Positions 47,280 through 60,963 are shown, counted from the first letter of the stretch. The stretch is DNA of 64,000 nucleotides from Pseudomonas sp. (GCF_017744435.1 NZ_JAGIBG010000005.1:1-64000), one strand, 5' to 3'. Numbers and translations are program-made. Notes: generated by a model not told the origin, from the sequence alone.

Positions 47280-48569
47280 ATGCCTGAATCTCATCCACTC
47301 ATCCTAGCTCTGGTTTCCTACCTTGAGCACGATGCCCTGCCTACCATCGTGCTGGACACTGACTACAACATCCTCGCGGCTAACGCAGCTTATCGGCGGC
47401 AGTTCGGTCGAGACAAGCAGGCCCCTCTGGGTGAAAAATGCCATCGCGTGTCACATCACTACGCCGTCCCGTGTGACCAGGCCGGCGAGCACTGCCCGAT
47501 GCGCAAGGCATGGGACAGCAAAGTGCCGGAGCGTGTGCTGCACATTCATCACACGCCGCGAGGCCCAGAGCATGTGGATGTGGAGCTGCGGCCGATCCTC
47601 GATGAGCAGGGCAGGGTGGTGGCTTTCGTCGAGAGGCTTACCAGCATCACCCTGGCCTCTGCGCAACCGCAGGAGCAAGGGCTGGTCGGGCGAGCACCTG
47701 CTTTCAAGACCGCGCTGGCCAGCCTGCAGCGAGCGGCACCCGCGCAGATACCGGTGCTGCTTCAGGGCGAGTCGGGCACCGGCAAGGAGCTGTTCGCCCG
47801 CGCTATTCACATGGGTAGCCCACGGGCCAATGGCCCACTGGTCGTGGTCGACTGCACCGGCCTGACCGAGTCGCTGTTCGAGAGCGAGCTGTTCGGCTAC
47901 GAGAAGGGCGCTTTCACCGGCGCCAACCAGCGCAAGATCGGCCTGGCCGAAGCGGCCCATGGCGGCACGTTGTTCCTCGACGAAATCGGCGAGGTGCCGT
48001 TGGCGATGCAAGTCAAACTGCTGCGCCTGATCGAGTCCGGCAGCTTCCGTCCGGTGGGTAGCCTGCGCACCGTGCATTCGGATTTCCGCCTGGTATCAGC
48101 AACCCATAAACCGCTGAAGAAGATGGTGGCAGAGGGTACCTTCCGTGAAGATCTGTATTACCGCATCAGTGGTTTCCCGATCCGCCTGCCGGCGTTGCGC
48201 GAACGCGTGGAGGATTTGCCCTTGCTGGCTGAGAGCCTGCTTCAGCGCATGGCTGGCAAACCGACACCCAGTCTGACCGAGGAAGCGCTGAAGCAACTCA
48301 CGCTGCATGCGTTCCCCGGGAACATTCGCGAGTTGCGCAACATCCTGGAAAGGGCTCGGCTGTTTGCCGATGACGGGTTGATCCGGCCTGAGCATCTGCC
48401 GGATGAGGTTGGGCCACAGCAAGCATTGGGCATGAGCAGAGGACGAAACGACCTGAGTGATCTGGCGCAGGCGCTGGAGCAGTTCCAAGGATCACGCAGC
48501 GAGCTGGCCCGTCACCTTGGCATGAGTGAACGAACCTTGTATCGCCGCCTGAAAGCGCTGGGTTTGTAG
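47280..48569 (+). CDS. Sigma-54-dependent sulfane-sulfur sensor, FisR-like
   Basis: 429 residues from the ATG at 47280. Domains: an N-terminal PAS-like sensor (~15-125) with Cys54, Cys65 and Cys72; an AAA+ domain with Walker [13 protein letters not shown], the sigma-54 contact loop GAFTGAN and Walker [10 protein letters not shown]; and a Fis-type HTH ([21 protein letters not shown]). The cysteine spacing (11, 7) equals that reported for FisR of Cupriavidus (Cys53/64/71), which senses persulfides and activates pdo-sqr. It is divergent from exactly those genes. Function inferred from motif plus context. Confidence 0.88.
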   Translation: MPESHPLILALVSYLEHDALPTIVLDTDYNILAANAAYRRQFGRDKQAPLGEKCHRVSHHYAVPCDQAGEHCPMRKAWDSKVPERVLHIHHTPRGPEHVDVELRPILDEQGRVVAFVERLTSITLASAQPQEQGLVGRAPAFKTALASLQRAAPAQIPVLLQGESGTGKELFARAIHMGSPRANGPLVVVDCTGLTESLFESELFGYEKGAFTGANQRKIGLAEAAHGGTLFLDEIGEVPLAMQVKLLRLIESGSFRPVGSLRTVHSDFRLVSATHKPLKKMVAEGTFREDLYYRISGFPIRLPALRERVEDLPLLAESLLQRMAGKPTPSLTEEALKQLTLHAFPGNIRELRNILERARLFADDGLIRPEHLPDEVGPQQALGMSRGRNDLSDLAQALEQFQGSRSELARHLGMSERTLYRRLKALGL

Positions 48570-48696
48570 TCCGCCGACCTTTACCGGACCTTTACCTCTA
48601 CCCTTACATTATGTGGAAAAGTTTGTGGTCTGATCAGTTAACCGCACCAGGCAGACCGTATTACCTGCCGGGCGTTAACAGGCAGAGGATCCGCAA

Positions 48697-49101
48697 ATGA
48701 AGAAAGCCCTAACCGTGCTCTGCGCCGCGCTTGTGCTCAGCACACCCTTGGCCAGCTTCGCTCAACCGGGCCCAGACCACTACGACGGTGGTCCATCCCA
48801 TCAGGGCTACCCGCCACATGGCCAACCCGAGCGCTATGACCGCCATGACAACGGTCACTACCCGGCCTACCACAACCCGAACTTCCGACCTGAAGCGGGT
48901 ATGCCGATGCCACATCAACAGTGGCATCGTGGCTATGTAGTAGAACCGCGTTATCGCGCCGACCGCTACTGGGTGACCGACTGGCGCGCGCGTCATCTGT
49001 ACGCACCACCACGCGATCACCGCTGGTTGTACGTGAACGGTGACTATGTGCTGGTAGCGATTGCCTCTGGCGTGGTCGTCAGCGTGCTCTCCGGTTACTG
49101 A
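48697..49101 (+). CDS. RcnB family periplasmic protein
   Basis: 134 residues. Sec signal peptide cleaved after ASFA, a His/Tyr/Pro-rich middle (DHYDGGPSHQGYPPHGQP opens it), then the RcnB core WHRGYVVEPRYR...YWVTDWRARHLYAPPRDHRWLYVNGDYVLVAI. RcnB in E. coli helps nickel/cobalt homeostasis; many pseudomonad members are uncharacterised. A terminator follows directly. Confidence 0.88.
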   Translation: MKKALTVLCAALVLSTPLASFAQPGPDHYDGGPSHQGYPPHGQPERYDRHDNGHYPAYHNPNFRPEAGMPMPHQQWHRGYVVEPRYRADRYWVTDWRARHLYAPPRDHRWLYVNGDYVLVAIASGVVVSVLSGY

Positions 49102-49112
49102 TTCCGATAGCC

Positions 49113-49142
49113 AAAAAAGCCCGCGTCAGCGGGCTTTCTTGT
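49113..49142 (+). terminator. Terminator after the RcnB-like gene
   Basis: AAAAAAGCCCGC-GTCA-GCGGGCTTTCTTG, 16 bp after the stop codon; an 8-bp stem with A-rich and T-rich flanks. Confidence 0.85.
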
Positions 49143-49188
49143 TTCTGCCGAGCCGACCACTCAGGTGTTCAGCAAAGGATGAAAAGTT

Positions 49189-49204
49189 GGTTCCACGTGG
49201 AACA
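49189..49204. other. parS-like ParB binding site 1
   Basis: GGTTCCACGTGGAACA matches the pseudomonad parS TGTTCCACGTGGAACA at 15 of 16 positions. Intergenic, between the RcnB-like and carbonic anhydrase genes, about 7 kb from oriC. Confidence 0.75.
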
Positions 49205-49361
49205 TGGCGCCAGGACTGCCGCGCATCTGCGCGTATAGGCCGCGAATCGCTTGATGTTGGGGATCAACTAAACTCCATGGTTCCAGTACCGGACGTTCTG
49301 TTTGGTACTCGTTCATCCAACAGTAGTTACTCCCACCGAAGTGTCCTGAGGACACACCATC

Positions 49362-50108
49362 ATGTGTAAATCATGTGATTCAACTCCCCACCCAACAGAT
49401 CGCCGTCGATTTCTTCAGTTTGCCGGACTCGGAGCCGGTGCCCTGCTGCTAGCCGGTGCGCTTCCTGCACGGCTTTCGCAGGCTGCAGAAAAGTCGACAG
49501 CGCCCCCTAAACCGCAAAACGCCATCAGCCCAGACGAAGCGCTGAAACGGCTGATGGCAGGTAATGCGCGTTACATCAGCGGTGATTCAACCTCGCACGA
49601 TTTCAAGGACGAGCGCGAGGCGTTGGTGTCTGGGCAAAACCCATTTGTAGCCGTGCTCAGTTGCTCCGATTCGCGTATTGCACCTGAGTACGCGTTTGAT
49701 ACGGCGCGAGGTGATTTGTTTGCGATTCGTGTGGCAGGCAACTTTGTGACTGGCGAGGGCCTGGCCAGTATTGAATATGGCGTGGCGGTGCTGGGGGCGC
49801 CGCTGATTCTGGTACTCGGCCATGAAAGCTGCGGCGCCATTGAAGCAGGGATCAAAGCAGTCAAGGACAACGCCAAGTTCCCCGGGCATATTCCGAAGCT
49901 GACGGATGCGCTCAAAGGCTCAATCGAGAAGGTGATCAAACAGCCTGGCAATCTGATGGACAATGCCATCGCGCAGAACGTCACGGACTCTGTCGAGGCG
50001 CTCAAGAAGGCCACACCGCTGCTTACCGATGCAATCAGCAAAGGCAAGTTGAAGGTTGTGGGTGGCGTGTATCGGCTGGCCACTGGGAAGGTGGAGCTTA
50101 TTGCCTGA
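49362..50108 (+). CDS. Beta-carbonic anhydrase with Tat signal (exported)
   Basis: 248 residues. The N-terminus is a Tat signal: DRRRFLQFAGLGAGALLLAG, cleaved probably after SQAA. Catalytic residues: Cys101, Asp103 and Arg105 in LSCSDSR; His154 and Cys157 in LGHESCGA. It would fold with its zinc in the cytosol and be exported to the periplasm. It differs in sequence from the cytosolic enzyme at 1783-2502. Monocistronic, followed by a bidirectional terminator facing gyrB. Confidence 0.93.
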   Translation: MCKSCDSTPHPTDRRRFLQFAGLGAGALLLAGALPARLSQAAEKSTAPPKPQNAISPDEALKRLMAGNARYISGDSTSHDFKDEREALVSGQNPFVAVLSCSDSRIAPEYAFDTARGDLFAIRVAGNFVTGEGLASIEYGVAVLGAPLILVLGHESCGAIEAGIKAVKDNAKFPGHIPKLTDALKGSIEKVIKQPGNLMDNAIAQNVTDSVEALKKATPLLTDAISKGKLKVVGGVYRLATGKVELIA

Positions 50109-50172
50109 GCAAGTGTCTGGGTGGGGTCTGCGCGCGCTTACCCCATCCAGCCATCAGGGCCTGGCTGTGCGC

Positions 50173-50199
50173 AAAAAAAGGCCCGCTTGAGCGGGCCTT
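50173..50199 (-). terminator. Bidirectional terminator (gyrB / carbonic anhydrase)
   Basis: AAAAAAAGGCCCGC-TTGA-GCGGGCCTTA. On the minus strand the stem is followed by seven Ts, so it is a strong gyrB terminator; the plus strand tract is weak. Confidence 0.85.
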
Positions 50200-50226
50200 A
50201 GTGCTTGAACGGCTGCTGCAACCTGA

Positions 50227-53755
<3,529 letters not shown>

Positions 53756-53770
53756 TTCGCCTGCTACAGA

Positions 53771-54874
53771 TTACAGACGCATCGGCATGACAACGTAGGA
53801 AGAATCGTCATTGCCAGCTTCCTGCAGCAGGGCACTGCTGTTGGAATCAGACAGAATCAGACGAACTTGCTCGGTAGTCATAACGCCCAGCACGTCCAGC
53901 AGGTAGCTGACGTTGAAGCCGATCTCCAGCGAGCTACCTTCGTAGTCCACGCTGATCTCTTCTTCCGCTTCTTCCTGCTCAGGGTTGTTGGCCTGGATCT
54001 TCAGTTGGCCAGCGGCCAGCTGCAGGCGAATACCGCGGTATTTCTCGTTGGAAAGAATGGCGGTACGGCTGAACGCTTCGCGCAGCGCCTGGCGATCACC
54101 GACCACCAGCTTGTCACCACCCTTCGGCAGTACGCGCTCGTAGTCCGGGAACTTGCCGTCGACCAGCTTGGAGGTGAAGGTGAACTCACCGGTGGTCGCA
54201 CGGATGTGGTGCTGACCGAGAACGATGCTGACCATGCCTTCCGGATCAGTGAGCAGGCGTGCCAGCTCAAGAATACCTTTACGTGGAACGATGACCTGGT
54301 GGCGATCTTCCTGCTCGATCGGTGCGCTCATGGAGCACAACGCCAAGCGGTGACCGTCAGTGGAAACCGCACGCAGGGTGTTGCGCGACACTTCCAGCAG
54401 CATGCCGTTGAGGTAGTAACGCACGTCCTGCTGGGCCATGGCGAAGCTGGTGCGCTCGATCAGGCGGCGCAGTTTGCTCTGCTCCAGGTTGCAGGTCAGC
54501 GAGCCCGGGCCTTCTTCAACGGTAGGGAAATCGTTGGCAGGCAGGGTCGACAGGGTAAAACGACTGCGGCCGGCTTTGACCAGGAGTTTCTGCTCGTCGA
54601 CCTTGATATCGATCAGGACGTCGTTCGGCAGGCTCTTGCAGATGTCCATCAGCTTGCGCGCCGGGACAGTGATCTCGCCTGGCTCGGCCGGCTCTTCCAG
54701 TTGCACGCGGCCAACCAGTTCGACTTCCAGGTCGGTACCGGTCAACGACAGCTGCTGGCCTTGCACGACCAGCAGGACGTTGGACAGCACCGGCAAGGTC
54801 TGGCGGCGCTCGACGACACCGGCGACCAGTTGCAGGGGTTTCAACAGGGCTTCGCGTTGAATGGTGAAATGCAT
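53771..54874 (-). CDS. dnaN: DNA polymerase III beta sliding clamp
   Basis: 367 residues, three repeated clamp domains. N-terminus MHFTIQREALLKPLQLVAGV; C-terminus SSYVVMPMRL forms the hydrophobic partner-binding region. The dimer encircles DNA and tethers polymerases. Located 40 bp after dnaA in the replication operon. Confidence 0.99.
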   Translation of the reverse strand: MHFTIQREALLKPLQLVAGVVERRQTLPVLSNVLLVVQGQQLSLTGTDLEVELVGRVQLEEPAEPGEITVPARKLMDICKSLPNDVLIDIKVDEQKLLVKAGRSRFTLSTLPANDFPTVEEGPGSLTCNLEQSKLRRLIERTSFAMAQQDVRYYLNGMLLEVSRNTLRAVSTDGHRLALCSMSAPIEQEDRHQVIVPRKGILELARLLTDPEGMVSIVLGQHHIRATTGEFTFTSKLVDGKFPDYERVLPKGGDKLVVGDRQALREAFSRTAILSNEKYRGIRLQLAAGQLKIQANNPEQEEAEEEISVDYEGSSLEIGFNVSYLLDVLGVMTTEQVRLILSDSNSSALLQEAGNDDSSYVVMPMRL

Positions 54875-54914
54875 GGTCTAGTCCCTTGCCTTCAATTAGC
54901 TGCGCTGGCGACCA

Positions 54915-56453
54915 TCAGGTCGTCAGCGTCCGCAGCAGGTTCTTGTAGTCCTCGCGGATGTCCGCGTCGGATTCCTTCAATTCGTTGATCTTGCGGCAGG
55001 CGTGCAGCACGGTGGTGTGGTCGCGGCCGCCAAACATGTCGCCGATCTCCGGCAGACTGTGGTTGGTCAGCTCCTTCGACAGTGCCATGGCCACCTGACG
55101 CGGGCGCGCTACGGAGCGCGAGCGGCGTTTGGACAACAGATCGGCGATCTTGATCTTGTAGTACTCGGCCACGGTGCGCTGGATGTTATCCACACTCACC
55201 AGCTTGTCCTGCAGCGCCAGCAGGTCCTTCAACGACTCGCGAATCAGCTCGATGGTGATGTCACGGCCCATGAAGTGCGAGTGAGCGATCACCCGCTTCA
55301 GGGCGCCTTCGAGTTCACGTACGTTGGAGCGAATGCGCTGGGCGATGAAGAACGCAGCATCATGCGGCAGCTCGACCTTGGCCTGGTCGGCCTTCTTCAT
55401 AAGGATCGCCACACGGGTTTCCAGTTCCGGCGGCTCGACGGCCACCGTCAGGCCCCAGCCGAAGCGCGACTTCAGGCGCTCTTCCAGGCCTTCGATCTCC
55501 TTCGGGTAGCGGTCGCTGGTGAGAATCACCTGCTGGCCGCCCTCGAGCAAGGCGTTGAAGGTGTGGAAAAACTCTTCCTGGGAACGCTCTTTACGGGCGA
55601 AGAACTGGATGTCGTCGATCAGCAGCGCATCAACCGAGCGGTAGAAGCGCTTGAATTCATTGATTGCGTTGAGCTGCAGCGCCTTGACCATGTCCGCAAC
55701 GAAGCGCTCGGAATGCAGGTACACGACCTTGGCATTCGGGTTCTTCTTCAGCAGGTGGTTACCCACAGCATGCATCAGGTGGGTCTTACCCAGGCCCACG
55801 CCGCCATAAAGGAACAGCGGGTTGTAACCATGCTTGGGGTTGTCGGCGACCTGCCAGGCCGCAGCGCGGGCCAGTTGGTTCGACTTACCTTCGACAAAGG
55901 TCTCGAAGGTGAAGGTGCGGTTCAGGTAGCTGGTGTGCTTGAGCGCGCCTTCCACCTGGACCGTGCGCTGTTCGGTACGGCTGCCGGTAACAGGAGCCGA
56001 AGTGCTGTCGCCCATGCCATCGAAGCTGTCACGCGAAGCCGATTCAGCGACTTCATTTACCTGCACCGGTTCGGCTACAGGCGCATGAACCGGCTCAGCA
56101 ACGGTGGCCACCGCAGGCGCAGCGGCCTGTTGGGTCTGGCTGTGTGCAAGCGAAGCAGCAACTGCAGCACTGACGGGGGCATTGGGTGCAGCACGTGGAG
56201 CAGAGCTGCGACGGCTGCCTATTAACAAGGAAAGGGCTGGCGCCATGCCGCTGCCGTTTTCACCCAACAGTTCGAGCAGACGGCCAAGGTACTTTTCATT
56301 CACCCAATCGAGCACGAAACGGTTAGGCGCATAGACGCGCAACTCGTCGCCTTCGGCTTCGACCTGTAGCGGACGGATCCAGGTGTTGAATTGCTGGGCA
56401 GGCAGTTCATCGCGCAGAAGCTCCACGCACTGCTGCCAAAGTTCCACTGACAC
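54915..56453 (-). CDS. dnaA: Chromosomal replication initiator protein DnaA
   Basis: 512 residues from a GTG at 56453 ([20 protein letters not shown]), with AGGGGA six bases before it. Domain I ~1-90, a long variable Ala/Pro-rich domain II ~90-180, AAA+ domain III with Walker [16 protein letters not shown] and [15 protein letters not shown], and domain IV HTH ([29 protein letters not shown], landmark only) that reads DnaA boxes. The gene is next to oriC and has a DnaA box over its probable promoter, implying autoregulation. Confidence 0.99.
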   Translation of the reverse strand: MSVELWQQCVELLRDELPAQQFNTWIRPLQVEAEGDELRVYAPNRFVLDWVNEKYLGRLLELLGENGSGMAPALSLLIGSRRSSAPRAAPNAPVSAAVAASLAHSQTQQAAAPAVATVAEPVHAPVAEPVQVNEVAESASRDSFDGMGDSTSAPVTGSRTEQRTVQVEGALKHTSYLNRTFTFETFVEGKSNQLARAAAWQVADNPKHGYNPLFLYGGVGLGKTHLMHAVGNHLLKKNPNAKVVYLHSERFVADMVKALQLNAINEFKRFYRSVDALLIDDIQFFARKERSQEEFFHTFNALLEGGQQVILTSDRYPKEIEGLEERLKSRFGWGLTVAVEPPELETRVAILMKKADQAKVELPHDAAFFIAQRIRSNVRELEGALKRVIAHSHFMGRDITIELIRESLKDLLALQDKLVSVDNIQRTVAEYYKIKIADLLSKRRSRSVARPRQVAMALSKELTNHSLPEIGDMFGGRDHTTVLHACRKINELKESDADIREDYKNLLRTLTT

Positions 56454-56499
56454 GGATATCCCCTGAGTTGAAAGCCGGATGAGGCAAAAACAAACCGCC

Positions 56500-56530
56500 A
56501 TTGTACCGGTCGAGCGATCAGTTATCCACA
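56500..56530 (-). promoter_or_regulatory. dnaA: Probable dnaA promoter with overlapping DnaA box
   Basis: On the minus strand a good -10 hexamer TACAAT (56505-56500) lies 17 bases from GGATAA, which belongs to the exact DnaA box TGTGGATAA (56522-56530 on the plus strand TTATCCACA). DnaA binding would cover the -35 region, the expected autorepression arrangement. The -35 match itself is weak. Confidence 0.55.
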
Positions 56531-56946
56531 TGTGGAAACATTCTGAGCCATGACAAATCAGCCATTTAGCGGCAAAAACGTCTTCCAACCTCTGTGAATA
56601 AGGTCTGTGGATAAACGGCCATGAGGGCTATGCACAACCCTGAGGCCAGCCCTGTTGATAACTCTGCTGTGGATAACGGCCACTTCTATCCACAGGCTTT
56701 CCGCACGTCCGACACAAGCGCAGCACCTGTTACCGACAAGGTTGTGAATCTCTGTACAGCTCGCCGTTATTGGGCTTAACACAGTTATCCACAGAAGGTT
56801 ATCCACCTAAGATTTATAAGTTCTTCAGAAAAGCTTTTTATATGTCTCTTCTTTTTTTTCATTTTGTCGTCCGTCTGCCTGCCTGAGCAACCCTTCCTGG
56901 CATCCAGCCGTCAGGACGCCTTCTATAAGGAAAGGCTGGTTGGAAA

Positions 56947-56975
56947 TTGACCTATGGGCTTGCTTTCTCTAGAAT
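56947..56975 (+). promoter_or_regulatory. rpmH: rpmH promoter
   Basis: TTGACC (56947-56952), 17-base spacer, TAGAAT (56970-56975): a near-consensus sigma-70 promoter, 62 bp upstream of the rpmH start codon, at the right edge of oriC. Confidence 0.8.
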
Positions 56976-57036
56976 CGCCGATCTCTTAAAAAGGGGGCCA
57001 TTCCGGCCCGTAGTCGACAAACCAGGTAACAACGCC

Positions 57037-57171
57037 ATGAAACGTACTTTCCAACCAAGCACCATCAAGCGCGCTCGCACCCACGGCTTCCGTGCCCGTA
57101 TGGCTACCAAGAACGGCCGCGCTGTTCTGTCGCGTCGTCGTGCCAAAGGCCGTAAGCGTCTGGCCATTTGA
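57037..57171 (+). CDS. rpmH: 50S ribosomal protein L34
   Basis: 44 residues, Arg/Lys-rich: [20 protein letters not shown] to the C-terminal [12 protein letters not shown], the full length of L34. Part of the large ribosomal subunit. First gene of the rpmH-rnpA-yidD-yidC operon next to oriC. Confidence 0.99.
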   Translation: MKRTFQPSTIKRARTHGFRARMATKNGRAVLSRRRAKGRKRLAI

Positions 57172-57187
57172 TTTTTCGGCACAGGTG

Positions 57188-57589
57188 GTGAGTCAGGACT
57201 TCAGTCGGGAAAAGCGACTGCTTACACCCCGGCACTTCAAAGCGGTCTTCGACTCCCCAACCGGCAAGGTTCCAGGGAAAAACCTGCTGATCCTTGCTCG
57301 CGAGAACGGCCTGGATCACCCGCGCCTCGGCCTGGTGATCGGCAAGAAGAGCGTCAAGCTCGCCGTTCAACGCAACCGCCTCAAGCGCTTGATGCGCGAT
57401 TCCTTCCGGCTCAACCAGCAATTGCTGGGTGGCCTGGATATAGTGATCGTCGCGCGCAAGGGATTGGGTGAGATAGAAAACCCGGAATTGCACCAACACT
57501 TTGGCAAGCTCTGGAAACGCCTGGCGCGCAGCCGGCCAACTCCAGCGGCAAACGCCGATTCCGCAGGGGTAGACAGTCAAAATGCGTAA
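57188..57589 (+). CDS. rnpA: Ribonuclease P protein component
   Basis: 133 residues from a GTG at 57188 ([20 protein letters not shown]); an adjacent GTG at 57185 is also possible. The RNR motif is [16 protein letters not shown], which contacts the P RNA. It supports tRNA 5' maturation. 16 bp after rpmH, overlapping yidD by 8 bp. Confidence 0.97.
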   Translation: MSQDFSREKRLLTPRHFKAVFDSPTGKVPGKNLLILARENGLDHPRLGLVIGKKSVKLAVQRNRLKRLMRDSFRLNQQLLGGLDIVIVARKGLGEIENPELHQHFGKLWKRLARSRPTPAANADSAGVDSQNA

Positions 57590-57827
57590 ACTGGCCCTCG
57601 TTCCGATCCAGTTTTACCGTTACGCCATCAGTCCCCTGATGGCCAGCCACTGTCGTTTCTACCCCAGTTGCTCCTGTTACGCTTACGAAGCCATTGAAAA
57701 CCATGGCCTCTTGCGTGGCGGGTGGCTAGCCGTTCGTCGCCTGGGGCGTTGTCATCCGTGGAACGACGGCGGTTTCGATCCCGTTCCCCCCGCTCCTTCC
57801 TCCCGAACTTCTTCGATAGCCGAGTAA
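57582..57827 (+). CDS. yidD: Membrane protein insertion efficiency factor
   Basis: 81 residues. YidD signature with its three conserved cysteines [16 protein letters not shown], then [15 protein letters not shown]. An N-terminal amphipathic segment associates it with the inner membrane. It assists YidC-dependent insertion. Overlaps rnpA and ends 2 bp before yidC. Confidence 0.97.
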   Translation: MRKLALVPIQFYRYAISPLMASHCRFYPSCSCYAYEAIENHGLLRGGWLAVRRLGRCHPWNDGGFDPVPPAPSSRTSSIAE

Positions 57828-57829
57828 TC

Positions 57830-59506
57830 ATGGATATTAAACGCACGATCCTGATCGTCGCCCTGGCAATCGTGTCCTACGTCATGGTCCTCAAGTGGAA
57901 CGAGGACTACGGCCAGGCTGCCCTGCCGACTCAGAATACTGCTGCCAGCACCGTTGCCCCGGCCTTGCCGGATGGCGTGCCGGCCGGTACCGCCAGCGCC
58001 GATGTGCCGAGCGCCAATGCCGAATCCAGCCCTGCCGAACTGGCTCCGGCCGCGGTCAGCAAGGATCTGATCCGGATCAAGACCGATGTCCTGGAACTGG
58101 CTATCGATCCGGTCGGTGGTGACATCGTCCAGCTGAACCTGCCGAAGTACCCACGCCGTCAGGATCATCCGGACATTCCGTTCCAGCTGTTCGACAACGG
58201 TGGCGAGCGCATCTACCTGGCACAGAGCGGCCTGACCGGCGCCAATGGCCCGGATGCCCGTTCGTCGGGTCGCCCGCTGTACGCTGCCGAGCAGAAGAGC
58301 TACCAGCTGGCTGATGGTCAGGACCAACTGGTCGTCGACCTCAAGTTCAGCGACAACGGTGTCAACTACATCAAGCGCTTCAGCTTCAAGCGCGGTGAGT
58401 ACGACCTGACTGTCAGCTACCTGATCGACAACCAGAGCGGCCAGGCCTGGAACGGCAACATGTTTGCCCAGCTCAAGCGTGACGCCAGCTCCGATCCATC
58501 GTCGAGCACCGCCACCGGCACCGCGACCTACCTGGGCGCCGCCATGTGGACGGCTTCCGAGCCTTACAAAAAGGTCTCGATGAAGGACATCGACAAAGGT
58601 AGTTTGAAAGAAAATGTGTCCGGCGGCTGGGTTGCCTGGCTGCAGCACTACTTCGTGACCGCCTGGATTCCGGCCAAGTCGGACAACAATGTTGTCCAGA
58701 CCCGCAAGGACAGCCAGGGCAACTACATCATCGGCTACACCGGCCCGGCGCTCAGCGTTCCGGCTGGCGGCAAAGTCGAAACCAGCGCCATGCTGTATGC
58801 CGGTCCGAAGATCCAGTCCAAGCTGAAAGAGTTGTCCCCAGGCCTGGAACTGACCGTCGACTACGGCTTCCTGTGGTTCATCGCCCAGCCGATCTTCTGG
58901 CTGCTGCAACATATCCACAGCCTGCTGGGTAACTGGGGCTGGTCGATCATCGTGCTGACCATGCTCATCAAGGGCCTGTTCTTCCCGCTGTCGGCTGCCA
59001 GCTACCGCTCGATGGCGCGCATGCGTGCCGTGGCGCCGAAGCTCGCCGCACTGAAGGAACGCTTCGGTGACGATCGCCAGAAGATGTCCCAGGCGATGAT
59101 GGAGCTGTACAAGAAAGAGAAGATCAACCCGCTGGGCGGCTGCTTGCCGATCCTGGTGCAGATGCCGGTGTTCCTGTCCCTGTACTGGGTACTGCTGGAA
59201 AGCGTCGAGATGCGCCAGGCCCCATGGATGCTGTGGATCACCGACCTGTCGATCAAGGATCCGTTCTTCATCCTGCCGATCATCATGGGCGCCACCATGT
59301 TCATCCAGCAGCGTCTGAACCCGACTCCGCCGGATCCGATGCAGGCCAAGGTAATGAAAATGATGCCGATCATCTTCACCTTCTTCTTCCTGTGGTTCCC
59401 GGCTGGTCTGGTGCTGTACTGGGTTGTGAACAACTGCCTGTCGATCACTCAGCAGTGGTACATCACCCGCCGTATCGAAGCAGCCACCAAAAAAGCTGCT
59501 GCTTGA
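57830..59506 (+). CDS. yidC: Membrane protein insertase YidC
   Basis: 558 residues. N-terminal membrane helix (RTILIVALAIVSYVMVL), a large periplasmic domain (~40-350), and five C-terminal helices of the Oxa1 fold from about 355, including GGCLPILVQMPVFLSLYWVL. It inserts membrane proteins alone or with Sec. Followed by a strong terminator. Confidence 0.98.
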   Translation: MDIKRTILIVALAIVSYVMVLKWNEDYGQAALPTQNTAASTVAPALPDGVPAGTASADVPSANAESSPAELAPAAVSKDLIRIKTDVLELAIDPVGGDIVQLNLPKYPRRQDHPDIPFQLFDNGGERIYLAQSGLTGANGPDARSSGRPLYAAEQKSYQLADGQDQLVVDLKFSDNGVNYIKRFSFKRGEYDLTVSYLIDNQSGQAWNGNMFAQLKRDASSDPSSSTATGTATYLGAAMWTASEPYKKVSMKDIDKGSLKENVSGGWVAWLQHYFVTAWIPAKSDNNVVQTRKDSQGNYIIGYTGPALSVPAGGKVETSAMLYAGPKIQSKLKELSPGLELTVDYGFLWFIAQPIFWLLQHIHSLLGNWGWSIIVLTMLIKGLFFPLSAASYRSMARMRAVAPKLAALKERFGDDRQKMSQAMMELYKKEKINPLGGCLPILVQMPVFLSLYWVLLESVEMRQAPWMLWITDLSIKDPFFILPIIMGATMFIQQRLNPTPPDPMQAKVMKMMPIIFTFFFLWFPAGLVLYWVVNNCLSITQQWYITRRIEAATKKAAA

Positions 59507-59531
59507 CGGGCTACTGCGCTAGCCTGTGAAT

Positions 59532-59557
59532 AAAAACGCCCCCTCGGGGGCGTTTTT
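59532..59557 (+). terminator. Terminator after yidC
   Basis: AAAAACGCCCCC-TC-GGGGGCGTTTTT, 26 bp after the yidC stop; GC-rich stem with a T5 tract. Confidence 0.9.
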
Positions 59558-59592
59558 GCTATCTGTCGTTTTTGTCGTAGAGGCTTTCGAGC

Positions 59593-60963
59593 ATGAACAC
59601 TGTGCGTGAAACCATCGCCGCCATCGCCACTGCCCAGGGCCGCGGAGGCGTCGGTATCGTGAGGTTGTCCGGCCCATTGGCGAGCAAGGCGGGGCAGCTG
59701 ATTACCGGCCGAACGCTGACACCACGCCATGCCCACTACGGGCCATTCCGCGACGAGGATGGCCTGGTGCTGGATGAAGGCATTGCGTTGTACTTCCCTG
59801 GTCCCAACTCGTTCACGGGCGAGGATGTACTTGAGCTGCAGGGGCATGGCGGCCCCGTGGTCCTGGATATGCTGCTGCAGCGGTGTGTACAAGTCGGATG
59901 TCGTCTGGCGCGTCCAGGCGAGTTCAGCGAGCGTGCGTTCCTCAATGACAAGCTCGACCTGGCCCAGGCCGAAGCCATCGCCGACCTGATTGAAGCGAGC
60001 TCCAGCCAGGCTGCGCGCAATGCCTTGCGCTCGCTGCAGGGGGAGTTCTCCAAGCGTGTGCACAGTTTGACGGAGGCGTTGATTGCCCTGCGCATCTACG
60101 TCGAGGCCGCGATCGACTTCCCTGAAGAGGAAATCGACTTCCTCGCCGATGGCCATGTGTTGTCCATGCTCGATGCAGTGCGCGGCGAGTTATCCACCGT
60201 GCAGCGCGAGGCCGGGCAGGGCGCCTTGCTGCGTGACGGCATGACGGTGGTCATAGCCGGCCGGCCAAATGCCGGCAAATCGAGCCTGCTGAACCAGCTG
60301 GCGGGGCGTGAGGCGGCCATCGTTACCGACATCGCCGGCACCACCCGGGATATTCTGCGCGAACATATCCACATCGATGGCATGCCACTGCACGTGGTCG
60401 ATACCGCCGGCCTGCGCGATACCGACGACCATGTGGAAAAGATCGGCGTTGAGCGCGCGCTGAAGGCCATTGGCGAGGCCGACCGAGTGCTGCTGGTGGT
60501 CGACTCCACCGCCCCTGAGGCCAGTGACCCGTTCGCCTTGTGGCCCGAGTTTCTCGACCAGCGGCCAGACCCGGGCAAGGTCACACTGATTCGCAACAAG
60601 GCCGATCTCAGTGGTGAGCGGGTAGGCCTGGAACAATGCGACGACGGCCACGTGACCATCACCCTGAGTGCCAAGGGTGACGACCAGGGGCTGCAACTGC
60701 TGCGTGATCACCTCAAGGCCTGCATGGGTTATGAACAGACCGCCGAGAGCGGTTTCAGCGCCCGTCGGCGCCACCTGGATGCCTTGCGCCAGGCCAGTTC
60801 GCACCTGGAGCACGGTCGCGCACAGTTGACCCTGGCTGGCGCGGGTGAACTGCTGGCCGAAGACTTGCGTCAGGCGCAGCAGGCGCTGGGTGAGATCACC
60901 GGTGCGTTCAGTTCCGATGATCTGCTGGGGCGGATCTTCTCCAGTTTCTGCATCGGCAAGTAA
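59593..60963 (+). CDS. mnmE: tRNA modification GTPase MnmE
   Basis: 456 residues. N-terminal folate-binding domain ([19 protein letters not shown]), helical domain, inserted G domain with [14 protein letters not shown] (G1), AGTTRD (G2/K-loop), DTAGLRD (G3) and RNKADL (G4), and the C-terminal CIGK with the essential Cys. With MnmG it makes the 5-carboxymethylaminomethyl group on wobble uridine 34. It is separate from mnmG by 558 bp. Confidence 0.98.
   Translation: MNTVRETIAAIATAQGRGGVGIVRLSGPLASKAGQLITGRTLTPRHAHYGPFRDEDGLVLDEGIALYFPGPNSFTGEDVLELQGHGGPVVLDMLLQRCVQVGCRLARPGEFSERAFLNDKLDLAQAEAIADLIEASSSQAARNALRSLQGEFSKRVHSLTEALIALRIYVEAAIDFPEEEIDFLADGHVLSMLDAVRGELSTVQREAGQGALLRDGMTVVIAGRPNAGKSSLLNQLAGREAAIVTDIAGTTRDILREHIHIDGMPLHVVDTAGLRDTDDHVEKIGVERALKAIGEADRVLLVVDSTAPEASDPFALWPEFLDQRPDPGKVTLIRNKADLSGERVGLEQCDDGHVTITLSAKGDDQGLQLLRDHLKACMGYEQTAESGFSARRRHLDALRQASSHLEHGRAQLTLAGAGELLAEDLRQAQQALGEITGAFSSDDLLGRIFSSFCIGK

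Larger units (their letters stand above)
56454..57036. other. oriC: oriC, dnaA-rpmH intergenic replication origin
   Basis: 583 bp. Exact DnaA boxes TTATCCACA: 56522-56530 and 56785-56793 (plus), 56606-56614 and 56668-56676 (minus). One-mismatch boxes: 56593-56601, 56653-56661, 56686-56694 and 56799-56807. An AT-rich tract at about 56811-56865 is the likely unwinding element, directly after the last boxes. This is where the cloned P. putida and P. aeruginosa origins map. Gene direction flips here (dnaA left, rpmH right). Confidence 0.93.

Noticed and set aside
48570..48696. Possible small gene or regulatory RNA between the FisR-like and RcnB-like genes
   Set aside because: Only a 127-bp promoter-sized gap; no hairpin, frame or repeat that stands out.
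56454..56588. An extended N-terminus of DnaA reading upstream to 56588
   Set aside because: The extension overlaps the probable promoter and a DnaA box; the GTG at 56453 has a proper ribosome site and matches the conserved DnaA start.
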